From positions 1 to 64,000 of the forward strand of contig QHYE01000033.1 in NCBI GenBank assembly GCA_003224055.1: a DNA stretch of 64,000 nt, written 5' to 3'. Position 1 is the stretch's first letter. Each line of letters starts with the position of its first letter. Of the stretch, positions 1 through 8,064 are shown one piece after another. The DNA is from Acidobacteriota bacterium. Its GTDB lineage: Bacteria; Acidobacteriota; Terriglobia; Acidiferrales; UBA7541. The translations under genes and the position numbers were made by a program. The notes below the pieces were generated by a model, which was not told the DNA's origin, made no database searches, and was given only the letters and a program-made list of their open reading frames with translations.

Positions 1-513
1 GCCGATGAGAATGGCTTCGTTTGGAGAGGCGGCGAATTCGCGCAAAATCGTATTGGCGCCGAGTGGATCCGGTTTTTTTGTTTCAAAACTATTGCCGCCA
101 TAGACCGCGCGAAAATATTTGGCGAGGCCGAGGCCTTCGAGAATGCGCACGCTGACGCGCACCGGCTTGTTCGTCAGGACGGCCATCGGATAAGCAGAGA
201 GATGTTCGAGCGCTTCGGGCACGCCCGGATAGGCGCGCGTGTTGTCCAGTTTGTGCTCGTTGTAGTGGGACAGGAAAAATTGCAGTGCCCGCTCACATTC
301 CTGGTCGCCTGCGTTCCCGCCCAACGCGCGCCGGACCAGTTGCGGCGCGCCGTGGCCGATGTAGCCAGAGATGGTGTCCTCGTGCAGCTCCTCGCGGCCC
401 ATTTCTCGCAGCATGGCGTTGACGGAGAGGATCAAGTCGCGCTGGGAATCGATGAGCGTGCCGTCGAGGTCAAAGATCATCGCGCGCACGGATGAAAATT
501 TCGGGGCAGCCAT
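1..513 (-). CDS. gph: Phosphoglycolate phosphatase-like HAD hydrolase (C-terminus off window)
   Basis: HAD-superfamily phosphatase, most like Gph, which dephosphorylates 2-phosphoglycolate in the cytosol. Translation from the ATG at 513 gives 171 residues and stays open to the window edge. Motif I is FDLDGT (residues 14-19; nucleophile Asp15, acid/base Asp17), motif II is VLTNKP (112-117) and motif III is KKPDP (146-150). The alpha-helical cap lies between motifs I and II, as in the Gph subgroup. The fourth motif (usually GDS..D) should begin just beyond base 1, since the visible end reads ILIG. Pyrophosphatase PpaX and related sugar-phosphatases have the same layout, so the substrate is inferred. 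Confidence 0.85.
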   Translation of the reverse strand, partial: MAAPKFSSVRAMIFDLDGTLIDSQRDLILSVNAMLREMGREELHEDTISGYIGHGAPQLVRRALGGNAGDQECERALQFFLSHYNEHKLDNTRAYPGVPEALEHLSAYPMAVLTNKPVRVSVRILEGLGLAKYFRAVYGGNSFETKKPDPLGANTILREFAASPNEAILIG

Positions 514-669
514 GAACCGGATATTGTAATACGGCTGCGTCTCGCCGGAGGTCACACATCCCGCTTCAAATTCACATGAAAAATTAATGCTCCGGATTTT
601 TCGGAATTCCCGCCGGTTCGCGTAAAATAAAGGATTCTGCAAGCGGCACAAAACGAGACCGGAGAATTC

Positions 670-2013
670 ATGGCCCAGGTTTACCCCTTCCGCGCGTTTC
701 GCTACAACCCGGAGCGCGCGCCCTTCGACCGCGTCCTGACGCAGCCTTACGACAAGATTTCTGCGGCGATGCAGGAAAAGTATTACGCCGCGGACCCGCA
801 CAACCTGATTGCCGTGGAGAAGGGCCGGGCGTATCCGGACGACACGCCCCAGAATAATGTGTACACGCGCGCGGGGGCGGCGATCGAAGATTGGATTCGC
901 AACAATATTATCGTGCAGGATTCCGCTCCGTCGTTTTATGCGTACACGCAGGAATATGCGGTGCCGGAAACGGAAGAACGCCGCACGCGGCGCGGATTTA
1001 TCGGCGCGGGAAAGCTGGAAGAATATTCCGCGGGGGTAGTCTTCCGGCACGAACATACGCTTTCCGGGCCCAAGGCCGACCGCCTGGAGCTGCTGCGGCA
1101 CACGAAGATGCACACGGGGCAGCTTTTCATGCTGTACTCGGATCCGCAGCGGCGCATTGATGGAATTTTGGCGGAGGCCGAATCGTCCGCCGCGCCTGCC
1201 ACGGAGATGCGCGATGAATACGGCGTGGTGCACCGGCTGTGGGTGATTGCGGATCCGCAGCGCGTGGCGGCGATCCAGAAAGCGATGGAGGACCAGAAGC
1301 TGGTGATTGCCGACGGGCATCACCGCTACGAGACGGCGCTGAACTACCACAAGGAGCGCCCCACGCACGCGGGAAGGATCGATCCCAATGCGCCGTCCGC
1401 GCGCGCCATGATGAGCTTTTTCAATACGCGGAGCGAAGGGCTGACGATATTGCCGGGGCACCGCGTGGCGGCGCACGTTCATGATTTTTCGTGGAGCGGC
1501 GTGAGGCGCTATCTGGAGCCGTGGTTTGCGGCGGAAGCGTTTCCGTTTTCCAGCGAGGAGAAGAGAGCAGAAGCGCAGAAAAAGTTTCTCGGGAAACTCG
1601 TAAGCGCGCGCCAGAAACGAGGGATCGGCGTTTATCCGGCAGCGGAGCCGCAGAAGCGCGCGTTCTACGTATTGACGCTGCGTGACGGCGTCAACCTGGC
1701 GCAACTGCTGCCGAGCGTTTCGCCGCTGCAACGCGAACTGGACGTGGTGCTGCTGCACGAAGGAATCCTGGAGCCCGCACTGGGCATCACGCCGCAAGCG
1801 GTGGCGGCGGAAGCGAACCTGACGTATGAGCGGGAAGCGAGCGCGGCGCTGGACGCCGTGGACAGCGGGCGCGCGCAAATTTCGTTTCTGCTGAATCCCT
1901 GCGATGTCGAGCAGGTAATGAAAATCGCCACGTCGGGCGAAGTGATGCCGCAAAAATCCACGGACTTCTATCCCAAGCTGATGAGCGGGATAACGATGTA
2001 TCGAGTGGATTAA
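670..2013 (+). CDS. DUF1015 family protein
   Basis: A 447-residue cytosolic protein of the widespread DUF1015 family, with no biochemical function that I know of. The start at 670 is preceded by GGAG six bases upstream and the N-terminus (PFRAFRYNP) is typical of the family. The signature ADGHHRYETA is at residues 214-223, and another conserved block, FRHEHTLSGPKADRL, is at 125-139. The DGHHR core resembles the catalytic strand of ParB-fold proteins such as the serine kinase SerK, which hints at nucleotide or phosphate chemistry; that is only an analogy. It is divergent from the gph-like gene, so the 150-base gap probably holds both promoters. Confidence 0.88.
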   Translation: MAQVYPFRAFRYNPERAPFDRVLTQPYDKISAAMQEKYYAADPHNLIAVEKGRAYPDDTPQNNVYTRAGAAIEDWIRNNIIVQDSAPSFYAYTQEYAVPETEERRTRRGFIGAGKLEEYSAGVVFRHEHTLSGPKADRLELLRHTKMHTGQLFMLYSDPQRRIDGILAEAESSAAPATEMRDEYGVVHRLWVIADPQRVAAIQKAMEDQKLVIADGHHRYETALNYHKERPTHAGRIDPNAPSARAMMSFFNTRSEGLTILPGHRVAAHVHDFSWSGVRRYLEPWFAAEAFPFSSEEKRAEAQKKFLGKLVSARQKRGIGVYPAAEPQKRAFYVLTLRDGVNLAQLLPSVSPLQRELDVVLLHEGILEPALGITPQAVAAEANLTYEREASAALDAVDSGRAQISFLLNPCDVEQVMKIATSGEVMPQKSTDFYPKLMSGITMYRVD

Positions 2014-2088
2014 AGGACGTCTGCACGCAGGAAGGTTTGAAGGTTTAAGGGTTAAAGAGAGATCCTTCTCTCCGATCGTCGTTCAGGA

Positions 2089-2240
2089 CAGACACCCCTT
2101 ACCGGGTGTCTGGTTAACCATAACAGTCCCTCCCCCCTATGTTTTTTGTAAGTGTTGCATCTAAAGGATTTAGGTTTACTGTAAGTCCTTTGTTTTCGAC
2201 ACTTGCGAGAGGGCTCGTAAGTGTGGAATCTAAACAGGTT
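2089..2240. repeat. AT-rich intergenic repeat, copy A, with terminal hairpin
   Basis: Most of the 525-base gap between the DUF1015 gene and the NTF2-like gene has no credible gene. A 9-bp stem (2089-2097 with 2104-2112, loop CTTACC) is followed by an AT-rich run containing TAAGTCCTTTGTTTT (2182-2196) and GACACTTG soon after. Similar blocks occur in the intergenic regions near 23.3-23.5 and 43.4-43.7 kb, each with a G/C-rich hairpin, so this is read as one copy of a dispersed repeat. The rest of the gap (2241-2528) shows nothing I can name. Confidence 0.5.
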
Positions 2241-2538
2241 ACAGGCATGAAATTTTGATGGTTCCAGTTGCGAACTATTGGAGGGTTCGAGTAGGCAGGG
2301 AGACGCGAGCCGGGTGGGGGAAGCGGTTTGAAGTCTGGCAAGCACGGGGGAGAATAGCATGCCGGTCTTGATAGGTTAACTAACTAGAAGGAAGGGAATG
2401 GAAGAAATTGAGGTTTGGACGGCTGTATAGGCGGGATGAACGGATCGGGCGGATCGGAAATGCGGAAGAGACATCTGCGCGGTTCCTTGAAACAGCGATG
2501 GCTGCGAATGTGAGTCGTTATCAGGGGAGATGCGGGTG

Positions 2539-2967
2539 ATGCTTGAAGTTGCTCAGTTGCGAGATTTTGCGAAGCGCTATACGGCAGCGTGGTGCAGCCG
2601 GGAGGCCGCGAGCGTGGCCGCGTTTTTCGCGCCGAACGGCTCGCTCAGCGTCAATGGCGCTCTGGCTGCCGGGCGCGGCGCCATCACCGACGTGGCGCAG
2701 GGATTCATGACCGCGTTTCCGGACATGGAGTTGCAAATGGACGACGTCCGTATTGAAGGCGACCGCGCGGTGTACCACTGGACGTTTATCGGCACTAACA
2801 ACGGGCCGGGGGGAACTGGGCATCGGGTTCGGTTCAGCGGCTTCGAAAAGTGGAGGATGGGAGAGGATGGACTCATTGCGGAGTCGCAGGGCCAGTTCGA
2901 TAGCGCCGACTACCAACGTCAAGTGGAACGCGGCGTGGAGAAGTCCCGGTTGGAAGGCAGAAACTAG
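2539..2967 (+). CDS. SnoaL/NTF2-like polyketide cyclase-family protein
   Basis: A small protein (142 residues) with the NTF2-like alpha+beta cone fold of the SnoaL/ester-cyclase group. The order of blocks is typical: an N-terminal helix with YTAAWCSRE, then FAPNGSLSVNG, FMTAFPDMELQMDDVRIEGDR, and a final HRVRFSGFEKWRM strand. The family contains cyclases, isomerases and proteins with no known activity, so no reaction is claimed. The ATG at 2539 is preferred to the in-frame ATG at 2530 because the AGGGGAG at 2523-2529 touches the first one but sits 9 bases from the second. Confidence 0.75.
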   Translation: MLEVAQLRDFAKRYTAAWCSREAASVAAFFAPNGSLSVNGALAAGRGAITDVAQGFMTAFPDMELQMDDVRIEGDRAVYHWTFIGTNNGPGGTGHRVRFSGFEKWRMGEDGLIAESQGQFDSADYQRQVERGVEKSRLEGRN

Positions 2968-3250
2968 AAATCAGAAACTAGAAATTGGAAAGTAGAAAGC
3001 GGAGACGTGAAGTCGCCGGTACATGAACACCGGAAGGGCCGGACTAAAGTCCGGCGTCTACATAGGAGAAGAACGGAATCACCGGTCTGAAGACCGGCCT
3101 CTACATAAGAGAAGAGCGGCCCGCCTCGGAAGGCGGCCGCTACAACGATCAAAGAGAGGGCACGATATATCGTGCCCCTACACAAAGAAAAGCGCAGAGC
3201 ACAGCCCCGTTCGGCAGGCTCAGGGCAGGCAAGAGTGGCTGTGCCACGAG
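2960..3250. repeat. Cluster of short palindromic repeats with CTACA-type tails
   Basis: This 355-base gap is almost entirely short repeats. First comes a degenerate GAAA(C/T)TAGAAA run (about 2960-2999). Then follow four hairpins in tandem: 3038-3055 (8-bp stem), 3082-3097 (7-bp stem), 3116-3140 (interrupted stem of about 10 bp), and a perfect 20-bp palindrome at 3158-3177. Each is followed within a few bases by CTAC or CTACA. The stems differ in sequence, but the hairpin-plus-CTACA layout is constant, which suggests a dispersed element that spreads or is maintained by structure. A small GTGGC/GCCAC hairpin (3235-3247) ends the cluster. Confidence 0.7.
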
Positions 3251-3323
3251 GACGTAGAGAGACACGATCCATCAGCAAGCGCTTCAATGACACAAAACCC
3301 TGCGCCGAGAAGATTTTCTGTGA

Positions 3324-4016
3324 CTATTTTTTCCCTCTTGGTTTTCGTTCGGCGAAGGTGAGGGCGTCTTCGATGATCTTAGCGATGCGGCGGTCGCGGG
3401 CTTCGGGAGTGCGGTAATAGAAGATGGCGAGCAGGTTGCCGCGCCGGTGCGTCGGGGACATACGCTGCCATCCGGCGAGGGCGCGAGGCTCGCGTGCGAA
3501 GGCGAGCTTCAGGATGGGCGGGAGTTCGCGCTCGGCTTCCATGGTGGCCATCAATTGCTCGGCAGCTTGTTCAGCGCGGCGCACGCGAGCCTCTGCGCTC
3601 TTTACTTGCACGACCCGGTCGGTGATCCATTTGCAGGTGGAATAGTTGAGCTGGTCGAACCAGCGCCGGAGCGAACGGTCTTCGTTGAGGATGCGCTGAA
3701 GTTCCGCGGGCACGGTGGCGACGCGTTTTTCCATGTCTGGCTCGAGGCGGAATTGCGCCACCGAGCCGGGGCGCGCGGCGGCGCCGGCCTGCATGCGCTT
3801 GTTGACGAGCAGGTAGTGGTAACCCTTGCCGGTGGGGAAGAGCGAGGTGCGAAAGGCGAAGCCGTTGATTTCCCCTTTCACCTTCAGCATACCGCGCGTT
3901 CCCCAGACTTTGGGGACGTCGAGCGGAATGCGGACGATAACCCAGCCGAGGTTTGACGGCATGCGCTCGAGCGTGGCTTTGAAGGATTTTGAAACCGGCT
4001 TAGAAGCGCTCTTCAT
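3324..4016 (-). CDS. DUF1905 / YdeI (OmdA)-family protein
   Basis: A 230-residue protein in two parts. Residues about 10-95 match the DUF1905 beta-barrel (VIVRIPLDVPKVWGTRGM, then FRTSLFPTGKGYHYLLVNK). Residues about 165-225 match the bacteriocin-protection/OmdA region of YdeI proteins (MSPTHRRGNLLAIFYYRTPEARDRRIAKI shortened and typical). Between them is a charged helical linker. YdeI-type proteins have been linked to stress and peptide resistance in enterobacteria, but no biochemical activity is settled. The gene is the last of a minus-strand series after the STAS gene, separated from it by a repeat hairpin (4043-4064). Confidence 0.75.
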   Translation of the reverse strand: MKSASKPVSKSFKATLERMPSNLGWVIVRIPLDVPKVWGTRGMLKVKGEINGFAFRTSLFPTGKGYHYLLVNKRMQAGAAARPGSVAQFRLEPDMEKRVATVPAELQRILNEDRSLRRWFDQLNYSTCKWITDRVVQVKSAEARVRRAEQAAEQLMATMEAERELPPILKLAFAREPRALAGWQRMSPTHRRGNLLAIFYYRTPEARDRRIAKIIEDALTFAERKPRGKK

Positions 4017-4042
4017 GGCGGCGTGGCGAGGAAAAGGGAAGA

Positions 4043-4064
4043 CGGCAGGGCTAAAGCCCTGCCG
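4043..4064. repeat. Palindromic repeat (CTACA family)
   Basis: A 10-bp perfect stem (CGGCAGGGCT with AGCCCTGCCG) around an AA loop, followed by CTACA. It is the same design as the four hairpins at 3038-3177 and lies in the 72-base gap between the STAS gene and the YdeI-like gene, where it could also act on the transcript. Confidence 0.75.
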
Positions 4065-4088
4065 CTACAAAGTCAAGATGCAGGCGAT

Positions 4089-4436
4089 TTACTTCGCGAA
4101 GCTGCGGACGGCTTCGGCTTCGGTGTTGAACACATCGAAGACGGTCAGCAGCTTGGTGATTTGCAGGACTTCCTGGAACTTGCTGCCGAGGTGGCAGAGG
4201 CGCAGCGCGGCACCCTGCGACTTTACGCTGTGATGCGCGGCGACGAGCGTGCCGAGCCCGGCGCTGTCGATAAAGGTGACGTTGTCCATGTTCAGGACGA
4301 TTTTCTTCTTGCCTTCCGCGATCAGGCCTTTCACTTTTTCGCGCAGCGCGTTGCTTTCCTCGCCGAGCACAATCCGCCCGTCCAGGGCCACCACGGAGAC
4401 GCCATCCACTTCGCGATTCGTCATCTTCAAAGCCAC
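4089..4436 (-). CDS. STAS-domain anti-sigma factor antagonist
   Basis: A single STAS domain of 115 residues, as in SpoIIAA/RsbV, which bind and sequester anti-sigma kinases until they are phosphorylated. The phosphorylation loop FIDSAGLG is present with Ser58 as the likely acceptor, preceded by the VLNMDNVT strand. The start is taken as GTG at 4436 because GAGGAGG lies 7 bases upstream on that strand; the longer reading from 4475 adds an acidic stretch that encodes the ribosome binding site. No anti-sigma kinase or sigma factor gene is nearby, so its partner must be elsewhere in the genome. Confidence 0.85.
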   Translation of the reverse strand: MALKMTNREVDGVSVVALDGRIVLGEESNALREKVKGLIAEGKKKIVLNMDNVTFIDSAGLGTLVAAHHSVKSQGAALRLCHLGSKFQEVLQITKLLTVFDVFNTEAEAVRSFAK

Positions 4437-4499
4437 GTTATTTTCCTCCTCATCGGAAACGGGTTCCGGCGGCAACCCGGGCCGGAGCCGTCAAGGATA

Positions 4500-4742
4500 T
4501 CAGTAATAGTCCGCACAGGACATGTAATAACCGCAGACCGGACAGATCAACTTGCACCGCCGCGATTCCAAACGCTGCGAGCAGACGGGACAGTACCGCG
4601 AAGCATCTTCGGTCCGGGCTGGCTGGCTCAGGCTTCCCTGCGCGGGCGCAGCCGATTGAACTGCGGCCTGTGCTGCTTCACCGAGGACCTGACCCACATC
4701 CCGCTTCGGGGTGCGTTCCACAGCGCGACGGTTATAGCACAT
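4500..4742 (-). CDS. Small zinc-ribbon protein
   Basis: A predicted 80-residue protein with a C-terminal zinc-binding module: CPVC at residues 51-54, Cys63, CPVC at 67-70 and Cys76. This gives at least two CxxC knuckles, enough for one zinc ribbon. The first 45 residues are Ala/Gln-rich and look disordered. The start at 4742 is preceded by a purine-rich GGGGG next to the ATG; longer readings upstream have no better site. It lies 63 bases before the STAS gene on the same strand and may be co-transcribed with it. No function can be assigned from sequence; small zinc ribbons often bind nucleic acid or proteins. Confidence 0.6.
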   Translation of the reverse strand: MCYNRRAVERTPKRDVGQVLGEAAQAAVQSAAPAQGSLSQPARTEDASRYCPVCSQRLESRRCKLICPVCGYYMSCADYY

Positions 4743-4864
4743 CCCCCGGCAAGGGAAAAGCTCGGCGGGGCGAGCTCTGGCCGGGCTTGAAACCTGAGGG
4801 GTCTGGGGCGCATCTTTATTAATGTAATGTAAGATCCGGTAGGCAGGGTCTCCAGGTGGGTACC

Positions 4865-5635
4865 ATGGTCCGGCCAATTCTGCTCGCAAGTTTTGCGGCG
4901 TTTTTTCCCCTGAGTGTGCATGCGCAAGGCCGGGCGATGATGCCGGCGGCGTCCCATGCCGTGGCTGCTGCTCCAAGGGCTGTCGCGCATGCGGCACCGC
5001 CGATGGTTTCCCGGGCTATGCCGACGGCGAGAATCGTTGTTAGGACGGGCATTCCTAGACCGCGGATAGCGTCGTCATCGGCGGGACGGGTTACGCGGAG
5101 GGCAGGAGGCACTCACCACAGTGCCGGGGCCACCGCTTTCACTTCGGATTTCGTTCCCGTGCCGGGGCTAGGATTTGACATGACGCACTTGGCGGCGACA
5201 CGCGGCCCGGAAGCAGTTGGCGCAGGCAGGCATCGGCGACAGGAACCAATTCTTTTTCCATTTATTGACGGCGGATTTTTTCTGCCCAGCTCGCCTGTAG
5301 TTGTGGAAGAGGCCGCCGCGCCGGAAGCGCCGGGGGAAGAAAATGCGGAAACCGAAGTTGCGGAGAGGCCGCGGCACGCGCGGGTGATGCAAGCCGCGCC
5401 GGCGCCACCTCAAGTTGAGGAAGCAAGCGCAGCCCCGCGTCAGACGGAAGAATTTGTTTTTGTGCGCCGGGATGGCACGGTGTTTTTTGCGGTGGCGTAT
5501 GCGTGGGAAAACGGAGTGCTGCGGTACGTGACGAGCGAAGGATTGCGGCGCAGCGTTGCACGCGAGACGCTGGACCTGAACGCGACGCAACAATTCAACG
5601 AACAGCGCGGATTGAATTTTCGATTGCCCGCTTGA
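4865..5635 (+). CDS. Exported Ala/Pro-rich protein of unknown function
   Basis: A 256-residue protein with a signal peptide (MVRPILLASFAAFF..., cleavage likely after VHA near residue 20). The middle is low-complexity, rich in Ala, Pro, Arg and Glu, with a hydrophobic FPFIDGGFFLP patch near residue 135. The last 60 residues look folded (EFVFVRRDGTVFFAVAYAW, then YVTSEGLRRSV), a layout I associate with exported acidobacterial proteins of unknown role. ATG 4865 is preferred to GTG 4856 because AGGTGGG ends 4 bases before it. It converges with the CDF transporter gene, only 3 bases separating the two stop codons. Confidence 0.7.
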   Translation: MVRPILLASFAAFFPLSVHAQGRAMMPAASHAVAAAPRAVAHAAPPMVSRAMPTARIVVRTGIPRPRIASSSAGRVTRRAGGTHHSAGATAFTSDFVPVPGLGFDMTHLAATRGPEAVGAGRHRRQEPILFPFIDGGFFLPSSPVVVEEAAAPEAPGEENAETEVAERPRHARVMQAAPAPPQVEEASAAPRQTEEFVFVRRDGTVFFAVAYAWENGVLRYVTSEGLRRSVARETLDLNATQQFNEQRGLNFRLPA

Positions 5636-5638
5636 ACG

Positions 5639-6613
5639 CTACTTCTTGGCCGGCTCGGGCATGACGTAACCGGAAACCGCGGGAAGGCCGGCCCTCTCCA
5701 ACTGCACGGTGGTGTGCTCGATTCCAAAATCCTGTGAAGCTTTGCGCTTAATGGAGGCGAGCAAGTGTTCGCACTCGTCAAGGTGCATGTCTGGGATGCG
5801 CGCGTGGAGGCTGAGCGCGTGGTGGCCGCCGCCGAGGGACCAGAGGTGAACGTCATGGACTTCCTGCACGCCTTCGATGGTGAGCATGGCGCGAGCGACT
5901 TCTTCCAAGCGCAGTTCACGCGGACGGCCTTCGAGAAGGATGTGCGAGGATTCGCGCAGGATGCCGATGCTCGACCACAACACAAGCAATCCGATGGCGA
6001 GGCCGAGGAGCGGATCAATCCAGTGCGCGCCGGTGACGTGAATGACGACCGCGCCGGCGATGATGGCGATGTTCGAAAGGGCATCACCGAAATTGTGGAT
6101 CAGGATGCTGCGCAGATTGAGATCGCCGCGACCGCGGACGAGCGCCAGAGTGATGCCGCCGTTCACGGCGAGAGCGGCGACGGAAGTCCAGATCATCCAG
6201 CTCTCGACGACGGTGACGGGAGCGCGGAATCGTTCGATGGCTTCATAGCCGAGCCAGAGCGAAAGTAAAACAAGGACAGACGCATTGGTGTAGGCAGCAA
6301 GAGTGCCGGCGCGGTGATAGCCGTAGGTTTTTTCGCTGTCAGCGGGACGCTGCGCGTAGCGCATGGCGAGATAGGAAATGCCGATGGCGGGAACGTCGGA
6401 AAGATTGTGAACCGCATCGTTCAGGAGGGCGACGCTGCGGCCCAGGATGCCGCCGAAAACTTCCGCGACGACAAGGCCGAGAGTGGCGGCCATGGCCCAG
6501 CCCATCACGGCAGGGCGAAGCGTAGGGTGAGCGTGATTATGATTGAGGTCATGCGAATGACCCGGGTGATCGTGGCCGTGAGAATGCGCGCCCATCCTCA
6601 CCATTCTACTCAC
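5639..6613 (-). CDS. Cation diffusion facilitator (CzcD/ZnT-like) metal exporter
   Basis: A 324-residue inner-membrane CDF transporter that would export Zn2+ or a similar divalent cation in exchange for protons. It has a His-rich N-terminus (HSHGHDHPGHSHDLNHNHAH, residues 10-29), six predicted membrane helices, and the metal site in helices II and V: HNLSD (69-73) and HNFGD (173-177). The His in the first position of each motif is the pattern of zinc-specific members. A cytosolic C-terminal domain (about 225-310) with VHDVHLWSLGGG is typical. GTG 6613 has GGAG 10 bases upstream; ATGs at 6604 and 6595 are alternatives. No metal-sensing regulator is adjacent. Confidence 0.92.
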   Translation of the reverse strand: MSRMVRMGAHSHGHDHPGHSHDLNHNHAHPTLRPAVMGWAMAATLGLVVAEVFGGILGRSVALLNDAVHNLSDVPAIGISYLAMRYAQRPADSEKTYGYHRAGTLAAYTNASVLVLLSLWLGYEAIERFRAPVTVVESWMIWTSVAALAVNGGITLALVRGRGDLNLRSILIHNFGDALSNIAIIAGAVVIHVTGAHWIDPLLGLAIGLLVLWSSIGILRESSHILLEGRPRELRLEEVARAMLTIEGVQEVHDVHLWSLGGGHHALSLHARIPDMHLDECEHLLASIKRKASQDFGIEHTTVQLERAGLPAVSGYVMPEPAKK

Positions 6614-6779
6614 TCGATGGACGCTCCGCAGCCTTCCTCCGCGCTTATTAGGCAGTTTGACACGCCCCCTCCGCGAATGGATTGACGCTCCTCCCGGCGA
6701 CTGCGACCATGAAACGAGCTTCCCGTTCTGCGCGTGTTGGCGCGGAATGAGCCTTCACACGGGGATTTGCATTCAGGCA

Positions 6780-7949
6780 ATGACGGTTCCCATAGCAAAA
6801 TTGAGCTTTTGGGGCGTGCGCGGATCCACGCCGACGGTGGACCCGGCGACGTGGCGCTACGGAGGAAACACGCCTTGCCTGGAGCTGATTGCGCCGGACG
6901 GCACGCAATTCATCCTGGATTGCGGGACAGGGCTGCGAATGCTGGGGAGCCGCTGGGCGGCGCCGAACGGCGGGAAAAATCCCGAGACGCATATTTTCGT
7001 GACGCACTACCACTGGGATCACATCCAGGGGATTCCGTTTTTCTCTCCGTTGTATGTGGAAAGCAACGAATTTCATTTTTACAGCTTTCGTTCGAAATAT
7101 CTGGGGCGTGACAGCTTGAAGCAGGTGTTTGAAGCGCAGATGGCGCTGCCGTATTTTCCGGTGGACATGTCCGCGATGAACGCGAAGCGGAAGTTCAAGG
7201 AAGTGGATGGCGGGGATTCCTTCACGATCCGGGAAAATAAAATTACGGCGCGGTGGCTGAACCATCCGCAGGGATGCCTGGGATTTCGAATCGAAACGCC
7301 AGGGGGGACGGTGGCGTACGCGACGGACAACGAACCGGGCGACGCCAAGCTGGATGCAAGCCTGCGCGAACTGGCGGCGGGCGCGGACATTTTTATTAAT
7401 GATGCGCAATTCACACCGGAACAACTGGCGACGACGAGGAAAGGATGGGGACACTCGTCCTGGCTGGAAGGAGTGCGCGTGGCGCGCGAGGTGGGGGCAA
7501 AGACGCTGGTGCTCTTTCATCATGATCCGGATTCCACGGATCGCATGGTGGATTTGCTGCTGAAGCGGGCTCGGGAAGAGTTCGATTCCGTTTTTGCGGC
7601 GAGCGAAGGCATGGTGATCACGCTGGGAGCGCCGGGCGAAGGCGTGCAGGCGCACATGCCGGGAACGCGCACGGCGTTGCGGCGCGAGGCGCAATTCCAT
7701 GCCAAGGTTTCCGGGCTGACGGAAGGCGGAAAGGCGTTCGAGGAAGAAACGATGGTGCGCGATCTTTCGTTGCAGGGCGCGCTGATTTCGCTAAAGCACT
7801 TGCCGCAATTGCAATCGGAGCTGCAAGTGACGATGGAGGCGCCGGGGGAGAATGGCGTGCAGGCAATGAAGTTGCGAGGTTACGTCGTGAGAATCGATGA
7901 GGGAGCAGACAAGGGGCATGTGGCGGTAGGGGTGGTGTTCACGGATTAA
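6780..7949 (+). CDS. Metallo-beta-lactamase hydrolase fused to a PilZ domain
   Basis: A 389-residue cytosolic protein in two parts. Residues 1-270 are a metallo-beta-lactamase fold of the RNase Z/phosphodiesterase type: GVRGSTPT near the N-terminus, LDCGTG (47-52) and the zinc motif HYHWDH (76-81), with later ligands in ATDNEP and LFHHDPDSTD. Residues about 285-389 look like PilZ, the c-di-GMP receptor: RTALR (297-301) and DLSLQG (328-333) match the RxxxR and (D/N)xSxxG signatures. The substrate is unknown; the hydrolase may be gated by c-di-GMP. ATG 6780 is chosen because the family starts immediately before the SFWGVRGS strand; ATG 6747 is possible. Confidence 0.8.
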   Translation: MTVPIAKLSFWGVRGSTPTVDPATWRYGGNTPCLELIAPDGTQFILDCGTGLRMLGSRWAAPNGGKNPETHIFVTHYHWDHIQGIPFFSPLYVESNEFHFYSFRSKYLGRDSLKQVFEAQMALPYFPVDMSAMNAKRKFKEVDGGDSFTIRENKITARWLNHPQGCLGFRIETPGGTVAYATDNEPGDAKLDASLRELAAGADIFINDAQFTPEQLATTRKGWGHSSWLEGVRVAREVGAKTLVLFHHDPDSTDRMVDLLLKRAREEFDSVFAASEGMVITLGAPGEGVQAHMPGTRTALRREAQFHAKVSGLTEGGKAFEEETMVRDLSLQGALISLKHLPQLQSELQVTMEAPGENGVQAMKLRGYVVRIDEGADKGHVAVGVVFTD

Positions 7950-7984
7950 TTCGAAAGCTCAAGCGCTGTCGATTTGCTAAGCAT

Positions 7985-8012
7985 GGGCGCCCCGATGTGA
8001 TTGGGACGCCCC
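7985..8012 (+). terminator. Terminator-like hairpin after the MBL-PilZ gene
   Basis: GGGCGCCCC and GGGACGCCCC form a near-perfect G/C stem with one mismatch around the loop GATGTGATT, followed by TGTTGCTTTCTT. It lies 36 bases after the stop codon of the MBL-PilZ gene and before the radical SAM gene. Confidence 0.55.
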
Positions 8013-8064
8013 TGTTGCTTTCTTGGCTTGGTCGCGCTGCTCCTGTAGGCTGAGGGAACTGACT

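Noticed and set aside
2052-2360. Small minus-strand frames in the gap after the DUF1015 gene
   Set aside because: They run through the repeat hairpin and AT-rich block, have no ribosome binding site and no coding-like composition.
3038-3177. CRISPR array
   Set aside because: The hairpins are different from one another, close together and not separated by equal spacers.
3826-4233. Plus-strand frame overlapping the YdeI-like and STAS genes
   Set aside because: Reads through a repeat hairpin and antisense to two good genes.
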